The notes: a model not told the origin generated them from the letters alone. Counted from the stretch's first letter, positions 17,794-26,843 are shown. The stretch: 64,000 bases of DNA from Amycolatopsis sp. FBCC-B4732 (GCF_023008405.1 NZ_CP095376.1:4488001-4552000); one strand, 5' to 3'. Numbers and translations: made by a program.

Positions 17794-18519
17794 ATGCGCA
17801 TTGAAGCAACACAGATCGTGACACTGCGGCTGCTCAAGGGGTTCACGCTGCTGGTGGGCGACGACCCGGTCGCGCTGTCCTACAGCGCGCAGCGGTTGCT
17901 CGCCTTCCTCGCGCTGCAGGACCGTCCGCGGCCGCGGACGTACGTGGCGAGAACGCTGTGGCCGGAGGCGACGACGCCCCGCGCGAACGCGAACCTGCGC
18001 TCGTCGCTGTGGCGCGCGTCGCGGACCGGGTACCGCGTCATCGAGGCGTCCGTGCAGGAAATGGCCCTGGCGGGCAACATCACCGTCGACATCCACGACG
18101 CCGTCGCCCGCGCGCACTGCCTGCTGGACAAGACGTGCGGGTGCGACGAGATCCTGACCCGCCAGACCCGCGACGACCTGTCGGCCGATCTGCTGCCCGA
18201 GTGGTCGGACAACGAGTGGGTGCTGATCGAGCAGGAGCAGTACCACCAGTTGCGGCTCTACGCCTTGGAAGCCATGGCCAAGCGGCTCACCACGGCCGGG
18301 CGCCACGGCGAGGCGGTGGCCGCCGCGCTGTCCGCGGTGCGCGCGGAGCCGTTGCGGGAGAGCGCCCACCGCGTCCTGATCGACGCGCACCTCGCGGCGG
18401 GCAACCGGGCGGCGGCGCAGCACCAGTACGAGCAGTGCCGGTGCACGCTGCTCGAGGAGCTGGGACTCGAACCTTCCGATACCCTCCGTGATCTCCTGCC
18501 GCACATGAGCGCGCATTAG
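17794..18519 (+). CDS. SARP/BTAD-family transcriptional regulator (241 aa)
   Basis: The start is ATG 17794 behind GGGGAACC. Residues about 10–95 form the winged-helix region (LLKGFTLLVGDDPVALSYSA, QRLLAFLALQD, LWPEATTPRANANLRSSLWR). Residues about 97–240 form the bacterial transcriptional activation domain, ending YEQCRCTLLEELGLEPSDTL. SARPs activate operons, often antibiotic clusters, in actinomycetes. This one lacks the extra NB-ARC/TPR parts, so it is the small type. It is divergent from the injection operon, with no other target in sight, so control of that operon is a reasonable inference. Confidence 0.88.
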   Translation: MRIEATQIVTLRLLKGFTLLVGDDPVALSYSAQRLLAFLALQDRPRPRTYVARTLWPEATTPRANANLRSSLWRASRTGYRVIEASVQEMALAGNITVDIHDAVARAHCLLDKTCGCDEILTRQTRDDLSADLLPEWSDNEWVLIEQEQYHQLRLYALEAMAKRLTTAGRHGEAVAAALSAVRAEPLRESAHRVLIDAHLAAGNRAAAQHQYEQCRCTLLEELGLEPSDTLRDLLPHMSAH

Positions 18520-18540
18520 TTCCTACCCGAAAACAATGGC

Positions 18541-18560
18541 GATTGCCCTTTCGGGCAATT
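18541..18560. terminator. Hairpin after the SARP gene
   Basis: A 7-bp perfect stem ATTGCCC/GGGCAAT with loop tttc lies about 22 bases after the SARP stop. It has no U-run, as is usual in high-GC actinomycetes. It probably ends transcription before the DGPF operon. Confidence 0.45.
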
Positions 18561-18712
18561 CCACACAGGCGTATTTCCCGATCGGGCGACGACGATTTCG
18601 GCACGTTCGCCCGTCCGAACGGGCGAAATCCGCCCGGGCGCGCCTGTCGAGGTACGGTCCCGCCGTTCGTCATCCTCTTCGAACGGGGTACGACGACCGG
18701 TTGGAGGAGCCC

Positions 18713-19075
18713 GTGCAGTACATGCTGCTGATCTACGACTGCGACCGTCCCGAACCCGGCGACCCGCGCTTCCCCGAGGCGCTGGCCAGGGTGAACGCCT
18801 TCGCCGACGAGTGCCCGCGGCGCGGCGCCTTCGTCTCGGGACACCCGCTGCTGGGCGAGCACACCGCGACCACGGTCGCCGTGCGCGAAGGCAAGACCCT
18901 GATCACCGACGGCCCGTACCCCGAGACCCACGAGCACCTCGGCGGCGCCTACGTCCTCGACTGCCGCGACCTCGACGAGGCTCTGGAGCTGGCCGCGCTG
19001 TGCCCGATGGCCGCGGTCGGCTCGATCGAGGTCCGGCCGATCGCCGGCGTGCCGGGTCTCGACCACCACGGATGA
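18713..19075 (+). CDS. DGPF/YCII-domain protein (120 aa)
   Basis: I start it at GTG 18713 (VQYMLLIYDC), since GGAGG sits at 18703–18708; a longer upstream frame lacks coding character. The protein has the family core YMLLIYDC and the signature TDGPYPETHEHLGGAYVL. DGPF proteins are typically encoded next to ECF42-type sigma factors, exactly as here, and are thought to work with them. The stop overlaps the sigma gene start by ATGA. The adjacent sigma gene is damaged, so the partner of this protein may be lost. Confidence 0.88.
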   Translation: MQYMLLIYDCDRPEPGDPRFPEALARVNAFADECPRRGAFVSGHPLLGEHTATTVAVREGKTLITDGPYPETHEHLGGAYVLDCRDLDEALELAALCPMAAVGSIEVRPIAGVPGLDHHG

Positions 19076-20305
19076 GCACGGCGCACCTGCTGCGGGCGAC
19101 CTACCGCGAGCACCGGTCCCGGATGCTCGCGGCGCTGGTGCGCGTCCTCGGCGACTTCGAGCTCGCCGAGGACGCGCTGCAGGACGCGTGCGCGCTCGCC
19201 CTGCGCAAGTGGGACGGCGGCGGACCGGACGACCCGGTCGCCTGACTGCTGACGACGGCCCGCAACAGCGCGATCGACCGGCTCCGGCGGGCCCGCCGGG
19301 GCCGGGAGAAGCTCGCCGAACTCGGCCCGGGGCCGGCGGTGACGGCCGTGGACGCGGGGGAAAGCAGCCTGCTCGCCGTCGGCGACGAGCGGCTCAGCCT
19401 GATCTTCACCTGCTGCCACCCCGCGCTGGCCGAAGAGGCGCGCGTCGCCCTGACGCTGCACGCCGTGGCCGGGCTGACCGCCGGGCAGATCGCCCGCACG
19501 TTCCTGGTCGGGGAGGCGGCGCTGGCCCAGCGGCTGGTCCGGGGCCAAGCGCAAGATCCGCGACGCCGGGATCAGCCTCGCCGTCCCCGCCGACCACCTC
19601 CTGCCCGAACGGCTCACCGGCGTCCTCGCCGTGGTCTACCTGATCTTCACGCGGGGCTACACCGCCGAGGGCGACCGGCCGGAGTACCGCGGGCTGCAGC
19701 GGGAGGCGGTGCGGCTGGCGAAGCTCGTCGCGGCTCTGATGCCCGACGAACCGGAGGCCCTCGGCCTGGCCGCCCTGCTGCTCCTGCAGGACTCGCGCGC
19801 GGCGGCGCGCTACGACGAGCACGGCGACGTCGTCCTGCTCGAAGACCAGGACCGCTCGCGGTGGGACCGCGCCGGGATCGCCGAAGCGGTCGGCCTGCTC
19901 GACCGGGCGCTGCGCCTCGGCGAGCCCGGGCCGTACCAGCTGCAGGCCGCCATCGCCGTCCTGCACGCGCAGGCACCGTCGGCCGGCCGGACGGACTGGG
20001 CGGGCATCGCCGGGCTCTACGAGCGGTTGCTCGTGGTGCACCCCTCCCCCGTGGCCGCGCTGAACCACGCCGTCGCCGTCGCCATGGCCACCACCCCGGC
20101 CGAGGGACTCGCGCTCACCGACCGGATCGACGGCCTCGGCCACTACCACCTGCTGCACGCCGCCCGCGCGGACCTCCTGCGCCGCCTCGGCCGCACCACC
20201 GAGGCGGCGGCCGCGTACCGGCGGGCCCACGACCTGGCCACCAAGCCCGCCGACCGGCGCTTCCTCGCCGCCCGCCTGCGGGCGCTCGACCCCACGGAGT
20301 CCTGA
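19072..20305 (+). pseudogene. ECF42-like RNA polymerase sigma factor, broken by a stop codon and a frameshift
   Basis: The frame starts at ATG 19072 (MSTAHLLRATYREHRS) and shows sigma region 2. At 19,243–19,245 a TGA replaces the Trp expected before LLTTARNSAIDRLRR. The same frame continues through the region 4 part ([22 protein letters not shown]). At about 19,541–19,544 one extra G in a GGGG run shifts the frame; the rest ([28 protein letters not shown], then the TPR-like tail ending [10 protein letters not shown]) follows one frame over. Both lesions would have to be repaired to give the usual ~410-aa protein. Either a decayed gene or two sequencing errors. Confidence 0.85.
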
Positions 20306-21108
20306 TGCGACTGTCCATTCTCGACCACGGCCACCGCCGCCGCGCGAAGCTGTTCATGGCGCTCACCGCGAAGCGGTCCGGGGTCGCCACCCCCGACATC
20401 GTCAAGCTGCTGCTCTACCGGCCCGGCGTGTTCGCCCGCCCGCTGCTGGAGCTGACCGCCCCGGCGATGCGCGGCCCGTCGTACTGGACCGCGGCGGAAC
20501 GCGAATACCTCGCGATGGCCACCGCGCAGGTGCACGAGTGCCCGTTCTGCGTGGTCACGCACACCGAGCTGGTCCGCATCGCCGGCCCCGGCGAGCTCGA
20601 CCCGGAAGACCCCGCCTCGGCCCGGCCCGAACTGCGAGCCGTCCGCACGTTCGTGGAAGGCGTCAGCCGGGACCGGGCCGACGCGGCCGTCGTCGCCGCG
20701 GTGCCCCCGCACGCGGTCGCCGAGGCCCTGCGGGTGAACCTGGTGTGGAACATCGTCAACCGCCTCGCCAACGCGTTCGGCTTCGTCCTGCGCGAGGGCC
20801 AGCTCGAGACGGGAACACGCTCCCTGCACCGGTTCGGCTACCGCTTCCCGGGCTTCCTGATCGCCGAGGGCCCCCGCACGGACCTGGCGGCCGCGGCAGC
20901 TCGCCTGGGTGACGACCTCCCCGAGCCGCTGCGGTCGTACGTGACGACGGTGCGGGAGGCGTCCTCCCGGGTGACGGACGCCGACGTCGAGGCGCTGAAG
21001 ACCGCGGGGTACCGCGAGGACGAGATCTTCGAGGCGACCGTGGCCGCGGCGGTCGGGGCGGCGTTGCGGAGCTTCGAAGCGGCGAAGCGCGCGGTCCGAG
21101 CGGACTGA
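20305..21108 (+). CDS. Carboxymuconolactone decarboxylase/AhpD-like protein (267 aa)
   Basis: The start ATG 20305 overlaps the sigma stop as TGATG. The AhpD-type redox motif is at residues 79–82 (ECPFCVVTH: C79, C82, H86). The rest is helical, with VRTFVEGVSRDR and a C-terminal EDEIFEATVAAAVGAALRSF typical of peroxidase-related CMD proteins. Position after a DGPF–ECF42 pair suggests it was part of that sigma factor's regulon. It appears intact although the sigma gene is broken. Confidence 0.83.
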   Translation: MRLSILDHGHRRRAKLFMALTAKRSGVATPDIVKLLLYRPGVFARPLLELTAPAMRGPSYWTAAEREYLAMATAQVHECPFCVVTHTELVRIAGPGELDPEDPASARPELRAVRTFVEGVSRDRADAAVVAAVPPHAVAEALRVNLVWNIVNRLANAFGFVLREGQLETGTRSLHRFGYRFPGFLIAEGPRTDLAAAAARLGDDLPEPLRSYVTTVREASSRVTDADVEALKTAGYREDEIFEATVAAAVGAALRSFEAAKRAVRAD

Positions 21109-21154
21109 GCCGATCGGGTGGATCTCACCGACGGCTCCCGGGCCGGCCGCCCCT

Positions 21155-21790
21155 TCAGCCGGGGATGGCGCGGTGACCGAACAAGCCCAGCAGCCACGTG
21201 TGCCGGACCGCCTCGCGGGCCTGCTCGTACGCGTCGTCCGTGGCGAGCCAGATGGCCTGGGTCAGCAGCTCGATCGTCGCGGCGACCACCGTCCGCGCGG
21301 TGAACGGCGGCGGGGGTGCCAGTGCCGGCTCGGTGGTGCGCAACCAGGCCGCGGTCCGGTCGAACACCGCTTCTCCCGCCCGCAGCACCTCTTCGCGGGC
21401 TTCGAGCCCCGCGGGACCGAGTGCGTAGATCTCCAGCAGGACCGCGCGGGCGGCGACCGGGCGGCGGTGCGCGTAGCCGACCAGGAAGTCGCCGCACGCC
21501 GCGACCGCCGCCAGCGGGGACGGGGCCGCCATCGCCACGGCGACGCCCTGGCCGAGGAACTGCCCCGTCTCCGCGCGGTAGGCGGCGAGGAACGCGTCCT
21601 GCTTGCCGGTGAACTGCTCGTAGAACGAAGTGCGGGAAACGCCCGCGGCCGCCGTGATGTGGCCGACGGTCGTGGCCGCGTAGCCGCGTTCGCCGACGTT
21701 GGCCAGCACCGCTTCGACCAGCCGGGCGCGTTGCGCACCGGCGACCTCTTCCCGGCTCAGGCCGTGTGGCCCCTTGGGGAGCGTCCTCAC
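21155..21790 (-). CDS. TetR-family transcriptional regulator (211 aa)
   Basis: The DNA-binding helix-turn-helix is ARLVEAVLANVGERGYAATT ... ITAAAGVSRTSFYEQFTGKQ near residues 20–65. I choose GTG 21790 (VRTLPKGPHGLSREEV) because the family usually begins there; a start at 21817 is possible. The gene follows the lipase gene by only a few dozen bases on the same strand, so the two are probably co-transcribed. A 6-bp inverted repeat in front of the lipase may be its operator. Confidence 0.85.
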   Translation of the reverse strand: MRTLPKGPHGLSREEVAGAQRARLVEAVLANVGERGYAATTVGHITAAAGVSRTSFYEQFTGKQDAFLAAYRAETGQFLGQGVAVAMAAPSPLAAVAACGDFLVGYAHRRPVAARAVLLEIYALGPAGLEAREEVLRAGEAVFDRTAAWLRTTEPALAPPPPFTARTVVAATIELLTQAIWLATDDAYEQAREAVRHTWLLGLFGHRAIPG

Positions 21791-21846
21791 CCGCGGCACC
21801 GTACCCGGCCCGACCACCGCCGGGTACGGCGAACGGGCTCAGTGCG

Positions 21847-23157
21847 TCAGGCGGGCTTTTCCGGGGCCAGCGAGTTCCCCGCCGGGATGTGCCCGCAGTT
21901 CGACGGCGCGGGCTTGCCGGCGAACCGGTCGGCGAGCCAGCCGATCGCCGCGGGCGCCCACGCCGCCGCGCCGCCGACGTGGCTGAGCGCGTCGTACTGC
22001 ACGTACTTGATGGTGGCGTTGCCGGTGGCGCAGTACTGCCGGGCCAGCGCCCGCACGTCACCGGCGACCATCACGCCGTCCCCGGTGCCGATGCCGGGCA
22101 GGGTGCTCGTGGTGCCTTCGAGGAACCCGGCGTTGCCCTGGGCGATGAAGCCCGGGACCGACGGCGTCGGCGCCGAACCGATGTTGACCTTGTTCACCGC
22201 CGCGACGAACGGCGGCACCGAGTTCGGGTTGGCGTACTCGGGTTTCACGAGCTTCTGCCACGTCAGCCCCGGGTACCGGCCCAGCGCGGTGATGATCGAC
22301 GCGTGCTCCAGCTCGTCGAGCACCTTCAGCCCGTACTCGCTCGCGTACGGCCGCAGGTCGATGCCGAAGCCGCGCGCGACGCCGACCAGCGCCATCGGGA
22401 TGACCCCGGACCACACCGGGCTCCCGCCGACGTACTTGAGGTTGTGCGCGGGGTCGACGAGCACCCCGCCTTCGGTGAACCCGACGAGGTTCTTGTTCAC
22501 GTCGGGCGCGTAGCCCGGCGCGAGGGCGGCCGCCCAGCCGGTCGCGATGGCCCCGCCGGAGTAGCCGAGGAGGCCGAACTTCGTGCCGCCGTCCATGCCC
22601 GTGGCGGCCGAGCTCGTCGCGGCGCGGATCGAGTCGAGCGTGGTGGTGCCGTACTCCGGCCCGGCGGCGAAGTCCGCGGTCTGCCCTTCGGTGTCCGGCA
22701 CGACGACGTTGTAGCCCAGCAGCAGCGACGGGAGCAGCAGCAGCGACTCGCCGTTGGGCAGCAGACCGCCGAGGGTGACGTCGCCGGCGATCGCGCGCGA
22801 CGGCGCGTCGGCGGGGTCGAGCGAGTCGTAGGCCGACTGGTAGGAAACGGCTTTCGTGCGGTCGCCGGTGATGCTGCGGACCACCGAGGTGACGTTGGCG
22901 GCCGGGCGGCCCTGCGCGTCGGTGGTGCGGTAGAGCAGCTGCACGGCTTGCACCGGCGTGGCGAGGCCGACGACGTGGTAGGCCAGGGTCCGCGTCTTGA
23001 GCACGGTCCCCGGTGCGAACGACGACAGCGGCGCGCCGCCGTCGTAGGAGTAGAAGGAATCGGACGACGCGGCGGCGGCCGGCGTCGCCGCAGCGGCGGC
23101 GGACACGAGCGCGAGCGCGGCGGCGAGGGCCGGGAGGCGAGCGGGCTTTCGGATCAT
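21847..23157 (-). CDS. Secreted lipase (secretory lipase family, 436 aa)
   Basis: The start is ATG 23157 (MIRKPARLPALAAALAL) with an AAGGGGAG ribosome site. Residues 1–30 are a Sec signal peptide ending ATPAAAA. The nucleophile elbow is GYSGG (in LLGYSGGAIATG), and the family pattern YHVVGLATPVQAVQLLYRTT is near the N-terminus. The C-terminus has CATGNATIKYVQYDALSHVGG with the likely catalytic His. It should hydrolyse triacylglycerols or similar esters outside the cell. The TetR gene just downstream probably regulates it. Confidence 0.86.
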   Translation of the reverse strand: MIRKPARLPALAAALALVSAAAAATPAAAASSDSFYSYDGGAPLSSFAPGTVLKTRTLAYHVVGLATPVQAVQLLYRTTDAQGRPAANVTSVVRSITGDRTKAVSYQSAYDSLDPADAPSRAIAGDVTLGGLLPNGESLLLLPSLLLGYNVVVPDTEGQTADFAAGPEYGTTTLDSIRAATSSAATGMDGGTKFGLLGYSGGAIATGWAAALAPGYAPDVNKNLVGFTEGGVLVDPAHNLKYVGGSPVWSGVIPMALVGVARGFGIDLRPYASEYGLKVLDELEHASIITALGRYPGLTWQKLVKPEYANPNSVPPFVAAVNKVNIGSAPTPSVPGFIAQGNAGFLEGTTSTLPGIGTGDGVMVAGDVRALARQYCATGNATIKYVQYDALSHVGGAAAWAPAAIGWLADRFAGKPAPSNCGHIPAGNSLAPEKPA

Positions 23158-23199
23158 GACTCCCCTTTGAATCATGAAGTGGATCACACGACGGCGGTA

Positions 23200-23217
23200 A
23201 CCTACCAGCGAGTAGGT
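23200..23217. promoter_or_regulatory. Inverted repeat upstream of the lipase gene, possible TetR operator
   Basis: ACCTAC and GTAGGT face each other with a 6-base spacer (CAGCGA), 43 bases before the lipase start. It is in the promoter region of the lipase–tetR unit. TetR dimers bind such short palindromes, so this is a candidate site for the neighbouring regulator. Confidence 0.45.
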
Positions 23218-23324
23218 GTGGTGTACAGCCGCGTACACGATCCTCACCCGCCCGTGGAGGACTACCGCGGGCGACGGTCCGGACCTAACGTGGCGATACC
23301 GGGTTCTCGGCGGAGGGAGAGACG

Positions 23325-24071
23325 ATGCACGGGACGCTCGACCTCGAAGTCGCTGCCCGGCCGCACTACACCCTCGTCACCGTGACCGGCGGCCTCCACC
23401 TCGGCAGCTACCGGCGCCTGCGCGACGGCCTGCTCCAGATCGCGGCGGACGGCCCGGACGCGGTGATCGCCGGCGTCGGCGACCTCGACTTCAGCCCGGT
23501 CGCCCCGGTCGGCGTCTTCGCGCTCGTCGCCCGCCGGATCCGGCTCTGGCCGGGCATCCCGCTCGCACTGGCCACCGGCACCCCCGACCACGCGCGCGCG
23601 TTGCGGGAGCACGGCATCCACCGCGAGGCCGCCCTCGGCGAGGACGTCCCCAGCGCCGAGCGCGCACTGGGCAAACCGGCCCGGCGCCAGGCGGAACTGG
23701 TGCTGCCGCGCAGCAGCGAAGCCCCGGCGATCGCCCGTGCCGCGGTGCGCCGGGCCTGCGCGGAGTGGGACGTCACGCACTTCGTCTACGACGGGATCCT
23801 CGTCGCCGGCGAGCTCGCGACGAACGCGGTCCAGCACACCGAGTCCCCCGCCACGCTCCGCCTGGACCTCCGCCACGGCCGGCTGACGATCGCGGTACTC
23901 GACGACGACCCCCGCCCGGCGGTGCTGCTACCACGACCACGGCCGGGCGCCGCCGGCTTGGGCATGCACCTCGTGGCGCACTCCGCGCGGCGCTGGGGCA
24001 GCAGCCCGCGGTGGTCGGGCGGGAAAGCCGTCTGGGCGGTCTTGACCACCGAACGCCACGCGCCGGGCTGA
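23325..24071 (+). CDS. STAS–HATPase fusion, anti-sigma factor/antagonist type (248 aa)
   Basis: The start is ATG 23325 behind GGAGGGAGAG. Residues about 1–95 resemble a STAS domain (YTLVTVTGGLHLGSYRRLRD, AVIAGVGDLDFSPVAPVGVF). Residues about 120–245 are an RsbW-like kinase domain with the N box ELATNAVQHT and the G-box GLGMHLVAHSARRWG. In actinomycetes such fusions belong to partner-switching control of alternative sigma factors. No sigma gene is adjacent, so the target is unknown. A decayed gene with a similar kinase domain follows. Confidence 0.82.
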   Translation: MHGTLDLEVAARPHYTLVTVTGGLHLGSYRRLRDGLLQIAADGPDAVIAGVGDLDFSPVAPVGVFALVARRIRLWPGIPLALATGTPDHARALREHGIHREAALGEDVPSAERALGKPARRQAELVLPRSSEAPAIARAAVRRACAEWDVTHFVYDGILVAGELATNAVQHTESPATLRLDLRHGRLTIAVLDDDPRPAVLLPRPRPGAAGLGMHLVAHSARRWGSSPRWSGGKAVWAVLTTERHAPG

Positions 24072-24076
24072 GCCCG

Positions 24077-24482
24077 TCAGCACGGCTGGGTCCATCGCGA
24101 TCGGCTCCGCCCGCACCGAACACGGCCCGATCGCCTCGCTCCCCCCATCTTCCCGAGCACGGCGCTCCGCACGCCCCACTCCCGCGAAAGGTCTTGCACC
24201 AGAAGCAATCCGCGGGCTCTCGGATCCCTGTTCGCCCGCCCCGGGCGGCCGTCGCCGTCGTCGTGCACCTCCAGCAGCGCCGAGCACGGGGACGGCTCGG
24301 CCGTCGCGGTCACCGTGACCGGGCCGGCGCCGTGAGTCGCGCGTTCGGTCACCACCATGTGCGCCGCCCACAGGTGGTCCGCGCCCAGCCGGGGCCAGTG
24401 TCCGGGCCGTCCGCCGCCGCAGCGCGCCGAACGGTGGCACGGCGTCCGGCTCGAACACCAACGCCAGCCCCGGCGCGCTCAT
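24077..24482 (-). pseudogene. Anti-sigma-factor-like kinase domain, frameshifted
   Basis: From ATG 24482 one frame reads MSAPGLALVFEPDAVPPFG and RRRTARTLAPAG; one base later the next frame reads ADHLWAAHMVVTERATHG, LLEVHDDGDGRPG and GLLLVQDLSREWGV. Together they match the helix, N-box-like and G-box parts of an RsbW-type kinase domain. The change of frame fits one extra base in the GGGC near 24,380. The C-terminus ends at 24,077. The region upstream to 24,906 is also coding-like on this strand but in another frame, and may be part of the same damaged gene. Confidence 0.55.
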
Positions 24483-24906
24483 CCCAAGCCCGCACCGCTT
24501 CGGCCACCGTCGCGAACCCGCGGACCTGCTCGCCGGGCCAGAACAGCGTCAACGCGACCGAAACCGGGTGCGGCGGGACCACCAGGCACAGCCGGCCGCC
24601 TTCCACGCCGGCGCGGCCTGCGCCAGCGCCCGGCCGCAACTGCGCGCACCCGACCGAGAGGATCTCTCCCGCCGGAGGGCGGCGGACCCACGCCGGCGCG
24701 AGGACATGCGGCCGGCGCCGCGGTCCGCACGACAGCACCCCCGTCACGTCCCAGTCAAGCACGCCGGCGAGCGGCCCGGACCGCAAGTGTCCACAGTGGA
24801 CCATCACCGGACCACCGGGATCGGTGGTCCGGGCTACGAAAGGGCAGCGTCGGGGGCCGTCAGTACCCGCGCGGCCCGCCGGGTGTTGACCAGCCCCTGA
24901 CCGCAT
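24483..24906 (-). other. Coding-like remnant upstream of the frameshifted anti-sigma gene
   Basis: An open stretch on the minus strand reads VMVHCGHLRSGPLAGVLDW, RLCLVVPPHPVSVALTLFW and GFATVAEAVRAW. It looks like part of a protein but I do not recognise the family. It runs out of frame with the kinase-like remnant right after AVRAW, suggesting one gene with at least one more lesion, or a separate overlapping gene. No ribosome site stands out. Confidence 0.35.
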
Positions 24907-24983
24907 ACCTACGGTCCCCTCACTCTGTCCGGCGGACGCGCGGCGGCCTGCCGCGCGATCTCCGCCCTTCCCGAGGAGGTGCC

Positions 24984-26624
24984 ATGCTGTCGAGGCGTAC
25001 CTTCGTCACCGCGGGCCTGGTGGCCGCGGCGAGCACCCCGCTGTGGTCCGCCGCCACCGCGCCGCGCGCCCGCGCCGCCGCGGCGTTGCCGTTGACGCTC
25101 AAGAACAATTCGGGCAGCGGCACCGTCTACGCCTACATCAGCGGCTCCGACACCTCGGGCCGCCCAGGCTTCGTCACCGCCGACGGCCGGTTCCAGGCGC
25201 TGCCCAACCCGTCCGCGCCGGTGACGCCGATCCCCGACTACGCCATCCCGCTCGGCGGCTCGGGTTCGCAGCTCACGGTGACGCTGACCGACTACCTGAT
25301 CGGCGGCCGCGTCTGGTTTTCGGTCGACAAGAAGATCCAGTTCTTCGTCAACCCGGGCCCCGGGCTGGTGCAGCCGGGCTTCACCAGCTCGGACCCGAAC
25401 TGGCAGACGAACTGGACGTTCTGCGAGTTCACCTACAACAGCGCGAACCTCTACGCCAACATCAGCTACGTCGACATGGTCGCGCTGCCGGTGTCGATGG
25501 CCACCACCGGCGCCGCGGGCTCGCAGTCGGTCAGCCCGCTGCCGAACGGCGCGCTCGGGAGCATCGCGGACGGGCTGCGCGCCCAGCACAACGCGGACGG
25601 CGCGCCGTGGGACCGGCTGGTCGTGACCGACGCGTCCGGCAAGGTGGTGCGGGTGCTCGCGCCGGGCCACTCCCCCGTCGACTTCGGCGGTTACTGGACC
25701 AACTACCTCAACGCCGTCTGGGACCACTACCGCACGACGCCGCTGACGATCAACGGGCAGGGCGGCATCGGTTCCTACACCGGGACGGTCAGCGGGGACG
25801 CGATCGTGTTCGGCGGCCTGAACACCAACGGCGTGCCGTTCACCAAGCCGAGCGCCATCGACATCTTCGGCTGCGCGAGCGGGCCGCTCTACAACTCGGG
25901 CGCGGACGCGCGCGGCGCCGTCGCCGCCCGGCTCGCCGCGGCGCTCAACCGCAGCAGCCTCCTGGTGGCCGGCGGCAACAACCAGCCCGACGGCGTCGCG
26001 CCGGCCAACTACTACAAGGACGCCACCACCAACCACTACGCCCGGCTGGTGCACCAGTACGCGACGATCGGCTACGCCTTCCCGTACGACGACGTGGGCC
26101 CGACCGGCGCCCAGCCCGTCGACGGCCACCTGCAGGACCCGGCCCCGACGTCGTGGACGGTCTCGCTGGGCCCGGGCGCGGGCGGCGGCACGACCCCACC
26201 CGCCGGTGGCGCCGTCAGCGCGTACTCGACGATCCAGGCGGAGGCCTACAACGCCCAGAGCGGCACGCAGAACGAGACCTGCGGCGACACGGGCGGCGGC
26301 GTCGACGTCGGCTGGATCGCGAACGGCGACTGGCTGAAGTACGCCCGCGTCGACTTCGGTTCGAGCTCGCCGCACCAGTTCGTCGCCCGCCTCGCCTCCG
26401 GTGCGCCCGCGGGCGTCAGCGGCGCGATCAAGGCCCGGCTGGACAGCGTGACGGGCCCGGTGCTGGCCGAGATCGACTTCGCCGGCAACGGCGGCTGGCA
26501 GAACTGGCAGACCGTGCCGGCCAACGTCGTCGCCACGGCCACCGGCGTGCACGACCTGTACCTGACGTTCTCCGGCGGCGCGTCGGACTTCGTCAACATC
26601 AACTGGTTCACGTTCACCCGCTGA
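24984..26624 (+). CDS. Secreted GH64 beta-1,3-glucanase with CBM6 (546 aa)
   Basis: The start is ATG 24984 with a GAGGAGG ribosome site. The N-terminus has a Tat signal (SRRTFVTAGLVAAAST). Residues about 38–390 match GH64 (FSVDKKIQFFVNPGPGLVQP, WTFCEFTYNSANLYANISYV in pieces, VWDHYRTTPL), a family that cuts beta-1,3-glucan into pentamers. A Gly/Thr/Pro linker (GAGGGTTPPAGG) leads to a C-terminal CBM6 (about 410–546: IQAEAYNAQSGTQNETC, GDWLKYARVDF, DFVNINWFTF). It probably degrades fungal or plant glucans outside the cell. It is a single gene ending at a strong hairpin. Confidence 0.92.
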   Translation: MLSRRTFVTAGLVAAASTPLWSAATAPRARAAAALPLTLKNNSGSGTVYAYISGSDTSGRPGFVTADGRFQALPNPSAPVTPIPDYAIPLGGSGSQLTVTLTDYLIGGRVWFSVDKKIQFFVNPGPGLVQPGFTSSDPNWQTNWTFCEFTYNSANLYANISYVDMVALPVSMATTGAAGSQSVSPLPNGALGSIADGLRAQHNADGAPWDRLVVTDASGKVVRVLAPGHSPVDFGGYWTNYLNAVWDHYRTTPLTINGQGGIGSYTGTVSGDAIVFGGLNTNGVPFTKPSAIDIFGCASGPLYNSGADARGAVAARLAAALNRSSLLVAGGNNQPDGVAPANYYKDATTNHYARLVHQYATIGYAFPYDDVGPTGAQPVDGHLQDPAPTSWTVSLGPGAGGGTTPPAGGAVSAYSTIQAEAYNAQSGTQNETCGDTGGGVDVGWIANGDWLKYARVDFGSSSPHQFVARLASGAPAGVSGAIKARLDSVTGPVLAEIDFAGNGGWQNWQTVPANVVATATGVHDLYLTFSGGASDFVNINWFTFTR

Positions 26625-26629
26625 CGCGG

Positions 26630-26660
26630 GGGTCCGGCCACGGTCGCCGTGGCCGGACCC
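26630..26660. terminator. Bidirectional terminator hairpin between GH64 and CsbD genes
   Basis: Perfect 14-bp arms GGGTCCGGCCACGG and CCGTGGCCGGACCC flank a 3-base loop, 5 bases after the GH64 stop and just after the convergent CsbD gene's stop. It can serve both genes. Confidence 0.75.
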
Positions 26661-26666
26661 GGCGGT

Positions 26667-26843
26667 TCAGTCGAGGACGCCCTTGACCGCGTCCTTCACC
26701 TTCTCGCCCGCCTGCTTGAGGTTGGCCTTGCCCTGCTCGGCCCGGCCTTCGGCCTGCCACTGCTCGTTGTCCGTGGCGTTGCCGAGCGCTTCCTTGGCCT
26801 TGCCCTTGAGCTCTTCGGCCTTGTTCTCCAGCTTGTCGTTCAC
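26667..26843 (-). CDS. CsbD-family stress protein (58 aa)
   Basis: The gene starts at GTG 26843 behind GGGAGG. The protein reads VNDKLENKAEELKGKAKEAL, followed by GNATDNEQWQAEGRAEQG and a Lys-rich helix VKDAVKGVLD. This is the CsbD family, small hydrophilic general-stress proteins often induced by osmotic or envelope stress. The gene is short and easily missed. It faces GH64 with a shared hairpin between. Confidence 0.88.
   Translation of the reverse strand: MNDKLENKAEELKGKAKEALGNATDNEQWQAEGRAEQGKANLKQAGEKVKDAVKGVLD

Noticed and set aside
19339-21108. Single long frame joining the sigma region with the AhpD-like protein
   Set aside because: The joining part is out-of-frame sigma sequence produced by the frameshift; the AhpD-like gene has its own ATG at 20,305.
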